From assembly GCA_902466275.1 (NCBI GenBank), contig CABQQJ010000063.1, forward strand, positions 1 through 5,698: 5,698 nt of DNA. The letters run 5' to 3'. This stretch comes from an uncultured Veillonella sp. GTDB taxonomy: Bacteria; Bacillota; Negativicutes; Veillonellales; Veillonellaceae. Each line of letters starts with the position of its first letter. The first letter of the stretch is position 1. A model generated the notes under the pieces. That model worked only from the letters and a program-made list of their open reading frames with translations. It had not been told where the DNA came from and did not search any database. The position numbers and the translations under genes were made by a program. Positions 1-4,350 of the stretch are shown here, piece by piece.

Positions 1-1532
1 AGGTTCTTATCGCACGGATTTTAGGTGGTGAAGGAATTGGCCTATATATGATGGCCTATCCAATCTATCAAATTATCGTTAGTATTTCTGCTGCAGGTAT
101 TCCTGTAGCCATATCTATTATGATTGCAGAGAAACTTGCTAATGATGATATGCGAGGTGTACAACAAGTATTTTCCGTATCTTTAAGGGTACTCGCTATA
201 TTAGGGCTGGTATTTAGTTTGGCCTTATATGGTAGTGCGCAATGGCTCGTAGACAATCAAATCATCACCGATCCACGTGCTTTAATTGCTATTCAGTTAT
301 TATCTCCAGCCATTTTTGTAGTGACCATCCTGAGCTGTTTTAGAGGGTATTTCCAAGGTTTCCAGTATATGGTGCCTACTGGTACGAGTCAAGTATTTGA
401 ACAAATCTTTCGCGTGTCTTCTATGGTAGGTTTGGCATACTACTTCATTGATCGTGGACTCCATTTGGCGGCAGGTGGTGCGACCTTTGCTACATTCCCA
501 GGCGTATTGGCAGGGTTACTGGTATTAATTTATTTTTACTACCGACAACGTAATGTTCGAGAGAAGATGCTTTCACAACAGAATCCTAATGCTATTTGTG
601 AAAGTAATGGCACCGTAGTTAAACGATTGTTTAGCCTTGCTATACCTGTTTCTATGGCGAATATTATGCTTCCTATGGTATCACTCATTGATACATTTAT
701 CGTTCCAAAACGATTGATGGATATTGGATACTATCTCAATGAAGCAACCACACAATTTGGCTATTTAACGGGTATGGCAACATCTCTGATTGGGTTGCCA
801 ATTATTCTAACTACGTCCTTAGCCGCTAGTCTTGTACCAGCTGTATCTGAGGCCCATACTCAAGGTGATGTACATCGCATCGTGAAACGAGCGGAAACGG
901 CGATTAAAATTGCTAATATGTTTACGATTCCAGCCTGTATTGGTCTCTGTGTACTAGCTACGCCAATATCGCAATTAATATATGCAACACCCCACGCAGG
1001 GCCTGTTATTGCTGTTATTAGCTTGAGTATTGTGTTCCTCGGTTGGCAGCAGGTTACTGCAGGTGTTTTACAAGGGTTAGGAAGGACAGTAATTCCTATG
1101 GTGTCGATTTTTATCGGCTTATTAGTGAAGACATTCTTAGATTATGAATTGACAGGCAGTGTTGAGTTGGGCATTAATGGTGCGGCTTGGGCGACGAATT
1201 TAAACTTTGCTATTGCAGCGCTTATTAACTATATTTTTGTAAAAAGATATGTAGGTTCAATACTCAACATATTAGAGTTATTAAAAATAATAGTATCTGC
1301 CATGGCCATGGGCGGTGCTACACAAGTCATCTATGTGAGCACTGTTGATTTATTAGGCAATGGTGGCGCTGTGGCTGCAGCAATTGTAGTGGCTATTTTT
1401 GTATATGGTTTATCGTTATGGCTTACTAAAGCTGTCGTAAAAGATGATATATACCATTTCCCAATCATAGGCAAGCGCTTACAAGCTCGACGCAATAGGG
1501 AGGAAGCAAAGCTATATGAAGAACAATATTGA
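1..1532 (+). CDS. SpoVB/MurJ-type lipid-linked saccharide flippase (5' partial)
   Basis: Inner-membrane MOP-superfamily transporter of the SpoVB/MurJ branch, a family that moves lipid-linked saccharides such as peptidoglycan precursor lipid II across the membrane. The open frame runs to the left edge: the first whole codon is at 3 and reads VLIARILGGEGIG before the ATG at 48, so that ATG is internal. About 509 codons are present; family members usually have 500-550 residues, so probably only 20-35 are missing. Counting from the ATG at 48, recognisable family stretches are MAYPIYQ (2-8), RGYFQG (99-104), VFEQIFR (116-122), SLVPAVSEA (261-269), GVLQGLGR (339-346) and GINGAAWAT (375-383). Many hydrophobic helices run from the start to about residue 460, followed by a charged cytoplasmic tail. 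The stop overlaps mazG by 17 bases. B. subtilis YabM sits in the same position relative to the MazG-domain gene. The substrate is inferred from family; capsule or O-polysaccharide flipping is an alternative. Confidence 0.9.
   Translation, partial: VLIARILGGEGIGLYMMAYPIYQIIVSISAAGIPVAISIMIAEKLANDDMRGVQQVFSVSLRVLAILGLVFSLALYGSAQWLVDNQIITDPRALIAIQLLSPAIFVVTILSCFRGYFQGFQYMVPTGTSQVFEQIFRVSSMVGLAYYFIDRGLHLAAGGATFATFPGVLAGLLVLIYFYYRQRNVREKMLSQQNPNAICESNGTVVKRLFSLAIPVSMANIMLPMVSLIDTFIVPKRLMDIGYYLNEATTQFGYLTGMATSLIGLPIILTTSLAASLVPAVSEAHTQGDVHRIVKRAETAIKIANMFTIPACIGLCVLATPISQLIYATPHAGPVIAVISLSIVFLGWQQVTAGVLQGLGRTVIPMVSIFIGLLVKTFLDYELTGSVELGINGAAWATNLNFAIAALINYIFVKRYVGSILNILELLKIIVSAMAMGGATQVIYVSTVDLLGNGGAVAAAIVVAIFVYGLSLWLTKAVVKDDIYHFPIIGKRLQARRNREEAKLYEEQY
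1497..1504 (+). promoter_or_regulatory. Ribosome binding site of mazG inside the flippase gene
   Basis: The sequence AGGGAGGA lies 11 bases before the ATG at 1516 and within the last codons of the upstream flippase frame. It supports the 1516 start and, with the 17-base overlap, suggests translational coupling of the two genes. Confidence 0.65.
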
Positions 1533-2286
1533 TATTCAACCTTTAGTCGATGTAGTGAAAACTTTGCGTGCACCAAATGGCTGTCCTTGGGATCAAAAGC
1601 AAACGCATGAATCTTTACGCCGCTATTTTATAGAAGAGACCTATGAGGTAGTAGATGCTATTGATAATAAAGATATGCCGAATCTTCGTGAAGAGTTAGG
1701 TGATGTATTATTGCAAGTTGTCTTTCACAGTCAATTGGCAGAGGAGGCTGGTCATTTTACACTTCAAGACGTAATTAATGATGTCGCTGAAAAAATGATT
1801 CGTCGTCATCCTCGTGTTTTTAGCCCAGAAAATAATGAAAAATCATACACTTGGGATGAATTAAAGGCACAAGAAAAGAAAAATATTCAAAATTCTGTAT
1901 TGGATGGTGTATCGAAAAGTTTACCTGCTTTAATGGCGGCTTATAAGCTGCAAGAAAAGGCCGCGAAGCTAGGTTTTGACTGGGATGAGCTCGATCCGGT
2001 TTGGGCTAAAGTTTCCGAAGAAATGGGGGAATTTAAGGAGGCTATTGACCAAAATGATAGAGAAAATATGGAAAAAGAAGCAGGAGATGTGCTTTTTTCC
2101 TTGATTAATCTATTCAGATGGTATAAAATAAGCGGTGAAAATGCACTAAATCGCACAAACACAAAGTTCCGACAGCGTTTTTTACATGTAGAAGCTTGTG
2201 TTAACCAAAGCGATCGCTCATGGGAAGACTTTTCATTAGCTGAGCTGGATGCTTTTTGGGAGGAGGCTAAAGTGCAGGAAAAGTAA
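1516..2286 (+). CDS. mazG: Nucleoside triphosphate pyrophosphohydrolase MazG
   Basis: Cytosolic all-alpha NTP pyrophosphohydrolase that cleaves (d)NTPs to the monophosphate and pyrophosphate, a nucleotide-pool cleaning activity that in E. coli also tempers the MazEF/(p)ppGpp response. The 256 residues match full-length two-domain MazG (E. coli protein 263). The N-terminal domain shows the family opening LRAPNGCPWDQKQT (17-30), then the metal-binding pattern E40-E41-x-x-E44 and E60-x-x-D63. The C-terminal domain repeats it as EEMGE (168-172) and E188-x-x-D191, followed by the usual SWEDFSLAELDAFWEEA ending. All acidic residues expected to bind Mg2+ are present in both halves, so the enzyme looks intact. 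It overlaps the flippase gene and precedes HU by 51 bases, so it probably shares their transcript. In Bacillus the equivalent (YabN) carries an extra N-terminal methylase-like domain, which is absent here. Confidence 0.95.
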   Translation: MKNNIDIQPLVDVVKTLRAPNGCPWDQKQTHESLRRYFIEETYEVVDAIDNKDMPNLREELGDVLLQVVFHSQLAEEAGHFTLQDVINDVAEKMIRRHPRVFSPENNEKSYTWDELKAQEKKNIQNSVLDGVSKSLPALMAAYKLQEKAAKLGFDWDELDPVWAKVSEEMGEFKEAIDQNDRENMEKEAGDVLFSLINLFRWYKISGENALNRTNTKFRQRFLHVEACVNQSDRSWEDFSLAELDAFWEEAKVQEK

Positions 2287-2312
2287 CCTAGAGGTTTATA
2301 CACTTCTAAGGT
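2286..2312 (+). other. Hairpin with one bulge between mazG and HU
   Basis: ACCTAGAGGT (2286-2295) can pair with ACTTCTAAGGT (2302-2312) around the six-base loop TTATAC, using one G-U pair and one bulged A. It begins at the last base of the mazG stop codon. The downstream sequence (ATTGTAATTTT) is T-rich but is not a clean T tract, so it is a poor terminator. It may protect or process the HU end of the message or cause partial termination. The role is inference; the pairing is visible. Confidence 0.5.
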
Positions 2313-2322
2313 ATTGTAATTT

Positions 2323-2330
2323 TAAGGAGG
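2323..2330 (+). promoter_or_regulatory. Strong Shine-Dalgarno of HU
   Basis: TAAGGAGG sits seven bases before the ATG at 2338, an almost perfect match to the 16S rRNA tail and the strongest binding site on the plus strand here. It fits a highly translated protein. I see no convincing -35/-10 pair in the 51-base gap: TGTAAT at 2315-2320 has no -35 partner and would start the transcript in or next to this site. Confidence 0.85.
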
Positions 2331-2337
2331 TTCTGTC

Positions 2338-2637
2338 ATGAACAAAACAGAATTAATCGCAAGTGTTGCACAAAAAACTGAATTAACTAAAAAAGACGCT
2401 GAAAAAGCGGTAAAAGCTGTATTCGACACAGTTGCTGAAGAATTAGCTGCTGGCGGTAAAGTACAAGTTATCGGCTTCGGTACTTTCGAAGTTCGTGAAC
2501 GCGCAGCTCGTGAAGGCCGTAACCCACAAAACGGTAAAACTATCACAATTGCAGCTTCCAAATCCCCTGCATTCAAAGCTGGTAAAGGTTTGAAAGAACA
2601 AGTTAACGCTGCAAAAGCTAAAAAACGCAAAAAATAA
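2338..2637 (+). CDS. hup: HU-family DNA-binding protein with basic C-terminal tail
   Basis: Histone-like nucleoid protein, expected to act as a dimer that binds and bends DNA without strict sequence preference. Of 99 residues, the first 90 align with classical HU. Opening MNKTELI is followed by a helical dimerisation region (to about 40), GFGTF at 46-50, the beta-arm containing RNPQNG (61-66) with the intercalating proline at 63, and PAFKAGK at 78-83. The last nine residues, AAKAKKRKK, form a lysine/arginine-rich tail beyond the usual 90-residue end. Codon choice is narrower than in the neighbours (mostly AAA, GAA, GCT, CGT, GTT), as in highly expressed genes. HU rather than IHF is favoured by the general HU-like sequence and genomic setting. 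It is the last gene before a strong terminator and may be read from mazG as well as from a promoter I could not identify. Confidence 0.96.
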   Translation: MNKTELIASVAQKTELTKKDAEKAVKAVFDTVAEELAAGGKVQVIGFGTFEVRERAAREGRNPQNGKTITIAASKSPAFKAGKGLKEQVNAAKAKKRKK

Positions 2638-2652
2638 TCCCTAAAGGATATG

Positions 2653-2681
2653 AAAGAGACCTTTCGAGGTCTCTTTTTTTT
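2653..2681 (+). terminator. Intrinsic terminator after HU
   Basis: AAAGAGACCT (2653-2662) pairs perfectly with AGGTCTCTTT (2667-2676) around a TTCG tetraloop, and a run of eight T ends at 2681. It begins 15 bases after the HU stop and should end the flippase-mazG-HU transcript efficiently. A minor four-base hairpin (ATCC 2637-2640 with GGAT 2646-2649) lies just before it. Confidence 0.95.
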
Positions 2682-2690
2682 GTCTATTTA

Positions 2691-2699
2691 TGGTATAAT
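2691..2699 (+). promoter_or_regulatory. Extended -10 promoter of the glycosyltransferase gene
   Basis: TGGTATAAT combines a perfect -10 hexamer (2694-2699) with an upstream TG (2691-2692), the extended -10 form used by housekeeping sigma factors without a good -35. At 17-base spacing the -35 position (2671-2676, CTCTTT) falls inside the HU terminator stem and is not a match. Transcription should begin near 2706, giving a leader of only about 14 bases. Confidence 0.8.
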
Positions 2700-2706
2700 G
2701 CACAGA

Positions 2707-2713
2707 GAAAGGG
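2707..2713 (+). promoter_or_regulatory. Ribosome binding site of the glycosyltransferase gene
   Basis: GAAAGGG lies six bases before the ATG at 2720 and decides that start. Because the predicted transcript begins near 2706, the site would be at the extreme 5' end of the message. It lies between the halves of an inverted repeat, TGCAC (2699-2703) and GTGCA (2713-2717), which could be an operator; that role is speculative. Confidence 0.6.
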
Positions 2714-2719
2714 TGCACT

Positions 2720-3874
2720 ATGAATAACGAAACATCACGGAAGGTTCTCATCGTGTCCGCCTCTATTGGGACAGGACATATGCAGGCCGCAAGAGCCATA
2801 GAAGAATATTGGAAAGAAAAAGAGCCACAAGCATCAATTACCCATGTTGATTTTCTTGATACAGAAACTATGTCTGTAGAGCATTTAATTAAGGGTACCT
2901 ATATAAAGATGATTGACGTATTCCCTATGCTCTATGACATGATTTATCGCGTATCGAAAGGGGAAAAACGAGGTACCATTCTGCAAACCGCATTGTCGTA
3001 CCTACTTAAAAGCCGCATGCTTAAACTAGTACAACAAGAAGAGCCAGATGTAATGGTTTTTACACATCCATTTCCTTGTGGGGCGGCATCGATTTTAAAG
3101 CGTCAAGGTCATATAGATGTACCACTAGTAGCTATTATGACAGATTTTAGTAGTCATCAGTTTTGGCTCTATCCACAGATTGATGTTTACTATGTTGCAA
3201 CAGAATCTATGGTACCTGAAATGGTGGCTTCAGGTATCGATGAATCTCGTATTCATGTATCTGGCATTCCAGTGCGTCGATCTTTTTTCCGTGATGCTAT
3301 TGAAGAGTATACCTTAGAGGAACCTGTGAAAGTACTTGTTATGGGTGGTGGCTTGGGTTTAGGCTCTCTTGAGACGGCTTTAAAACATCTAGATGAAGTA
3401 AATGGTATTGGTGAAATTACCGTTGTAGCTGGACAAAATACGTCTCTTTATGAATCGTTAGTTATCCTTAGTGAATCTATGAAGACGAAGACCACCGTAT
3501 ATGGTTATACTACTAATATTTCTGAGCTCATGAAATCATCGTCTTTGCTCGTTACAAAACCTGGTGCATTGACCTGTATGGAGGCTGTTACAATCGGATT
3601 GCCAATGGTATTCTTTAATGCTATCCCAGGGCAGGAAGAGGCAAATGCAGAACTGTTAGAGCAACGAGGTTGTGCCCGCTGGGCTCGTGATATTCACAAC
3701 TTAGAAGATGTGGTAACTGCACTGTTAATTAATTCTCCGCGACTACAACAAATGTCTGAGCGTGCTCGCGAATGGCATGTGGATGGGGCTGCTGATATCG
3801 TAAATAGTCTCATTGAAATCTTAGATGCTAGTACACAAGATGAACTCGTAAAAGCTGAAGAGGCTCTTAGCTAA
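2720..3874 (+). CDS. GT28 / MGDG-synthase-type glycosyltransferase
   Basis: Family GT28 glycosyltransferase related to plant MGDG synthase, bacterial processive diacylglycerol glucosyltransferase (UgtP) and MurG. It is expected to work at the inner face of the membrane and transfer a sugar from a UDP-sugar to a lipid. The 384 residues form two Rossmann-like halves. The N-terminal half has the glycine-rich SASIGTGH (13-20), which in this family faces the acceptor, and IMTDFSSHQFW (139-149). The C-terminal half begins near 204 with VLVMGGGLGLG (205-215) and contains the donor-site stretches TKPGALTCMEA (279-289) and PGQEEANAELL (303-313). There is no signal peptide or clear membrane helix, so membrane contact would be peripheral. 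It stands alone between its own promoter and a bidirectional terminator. Family assignment is firm. Acceptor (diacylglycerol or another lipid) and sugar are not determinable from sequence; MurG itself is less likely because the start matches MGDG synthases better. Confidence 0.88.
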   Translation: MNNETSRKVLIVSASIGTGHMQAARAIEEYWKEKEPQASITHVDFLDTETMSVEHLIKGTYIKMIDVFPMLYDMIYRVSKGEKRGTILQTALSYLLKSRMLKLVQQEEPDVMVFTHPFPCGAASILKRQGHIDVPLVAIMTDFSSHQFWLYPQIDVYYVATESMVPEMVASGIDESRIHVSGIPVRRSFFRDAIEEYTLEEPVKVLVMGGGLGLGSLETALKHLDEVNGIGEITVVAGQNTSLYESLVILSESMKTKTTVYGYTTNISELMKSSSLLVTKPGALTCMEAVTIGLPMVFFNAIPGQEEANAELLEQRGCARWARDIHNLEDVVTALLINSPRLQQMSERAREWHVDGAADIVNSLIEILDASTQDELVKAEEALS

Positions 3875-3881
3875 TCAGCGT

Positions 3882-3917
3882 AAAAAAAGCGATGACCTAA
3901 AAGGCCATCGCTTTTTT
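3882..3917. terminator. Bidirectional terminator between convergent genes
   Basis: GCGATGACC (3889-3897) pairs with GGCCATCGC (3903-3911) around TAAAA with one internal A-C mismatch. It is flanked by seven A on the left (3882-3888) and six T on the right (3912-3917), which can also pair. Read rightward it ends the glycosyltransferase transcript, read leftward the acidic-protein transcript; it abuts the leftward stop codon at 3918-3920. Confidence 0.92.
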
Positions 3918-4238
3918 CTATTGATACTGTTCAATATGTTCTTTTCGAAGTTTTTGTAATGTGACTAAGAAAGCATCCGTACTTTCTGCACCATCCAATA
4001 AATCTTTTAATTGGTAGGAGTCATCAAGGGTAACACTCCATTGGAAGGAGTCATTATCGTCGTATACGTTGAATACGATTGGTGTCTCTAAGTCCTCTGG
4101 CATATAGCCGTCATCATCGGACACAGTTGCATACGTGCCATCCTCTAAGAGCTCAGTAAATAATGTGTCATACCCATCAATGTCGATAAGTTCAAAGTTG
4201 ATACTTTCATAAAAGTCTAAAACCATATCCGTCGCCAT
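3918..4238 (-). CDS. Small, highly acidic protein of unknown function
   Basis: I do not recognise this 106-residue protein. It holds 18 Asp and 9 Glu against 3 Lys and 1 Arg, a net charge near -23, without signal peptide, membrane segment or cysteines. The first 80 residues look beta-rich, with alternating hydrophobic and acidic positions, for example FELIDIDGYDTLF (15-27) and IVFNVYDDND (54-63). From about residue 77 it appears helical and ends in a short mixed-charge helix (LRKEHIEQYQ). The reality of the gene is well supported by a consensus-like promoter, a strong ribosome binding site five bases before the ATG and a terminator at its stop. An in-frame Met at residue 5 lacks such a site, so 4238 is the better start. 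It stands alone, convergent to the glycosyltransferase and divergent from the ABC-F gene, so neighbours give no functional clue. An acidic regulator, immunity-like protein or DNA mimic are possibilities only. Confidence 0.85.
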   Translation of the reverse strand: MATDMVLDFYESINFELIDIDGYDTLFTELLEDGTYATVSDDDGYMPEDLETPIVFNVYDDNDSFQWSVTLDDSYQLKDLLDGAESTDAFLVTLQKLRKEHIEQYQ

Positions 4239-4242
4239 GTGG

Positions 4243-4249
4243 ACCTCCT
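4243..4249 (-). promoter_or_regulatory. Ribosome binding site of the acidic-protein gene
   Basis: Read leftward the sequence is AGGAGGT, four bases before the ATG at 4238. It is a full-strength Shine-Dalgarno that fixes the start of the acidic protein. Confidence 0.85.
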
Positions 4250-4271
4250 CATGAATATATATGTTACGTTT

Positions 4272-4300
4272 ATTCTACTGAGGGCGAATGTTACTGTCAA
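4272..4300 (-). promoter_or_regulatory. Near-consensus sigma-70 promoter of the acidic-protein gene
   Basis: Read leftward, TTGACA (4300-4295) is a perfect -35 and TAGAAT (4277-4272) a five-of-six -10, separated by exactly 17 bases. Transcription should start near 4265, giving a leader of about 27 bases. This is the best promoter in the window and predicts substantial constitutive expression unless repressed. TTAC (4291-4294) and GTAA (4303-4306) flank the -35 as a short dyad. Confidence 0.88.
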
Positions 4301-4313
4301 TGGTAATGTGTAG

Positions 4314-4319
4314 TATAAT
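4314..4319 (+). promoter_or_regulatory. -10 element of the ABC-F gene promoter
   Basis: A perfect TATAAT 31 bases before the ATG. The -35 position at 17-base spacing is TTACTG (4291-4296), which matches only the first two bases, so the promoter may be weak or activator-dependent. Its -35 region overlaps the -35 of the leftward promoter. Confidence 0.65.
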
Positions 4320-4339
4320 AAATAACAGAATTACAAAAT

Positions 4340-4344
4340 AGGAG
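4340..4344 (+). promoter_or_regulatory. Ribosome binding site of the ABC-F gene
   Basis: AGGAG is six bases before the ATG at 4351 and supports that start. The short leader has no room for an attenuator or leader peptide of the kind that controls some antibiotic-resistance ABC-F genes. Confidence 0.75.
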
Positions 4345-4350
4345 CGGAAT

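Noticed and set aside
48..50. ATG at 48 as the start of the flippase
   Set aside because: The frame is open to the left edge and encodes a conserved-looking stretch (ARILGGEGIG) before this codon, and no ribosome binding site precedes it.
1941..2303. 120-codon leftward frame opposite mazG
   Set aside because: Lies entirely against the conserved MazG C-terminal domain, with serine-rich low-complexity translation typical of an antisense shadow.
2315..2320. TGTAAT as a -10 element for HU
   Set aside because: No -35 at proper spacing, and the transcript would start within or beside the Shine-Dalgarno.
2322..2630. 102-codon leftward frame opposite HU
   Set aside because: A shadow of the strongly biased HU codons; it has no ribosome binding site or family resemblance.
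4217..4252. Eleven-codon leader frame overlapping the acidic-protein start, with its AGG AGG codons being the Shine-Dalgarno
   Set aside because: It has no ribosome binding site of its own and the Arg codons are explained by the AGGAGG site; most likely chance.
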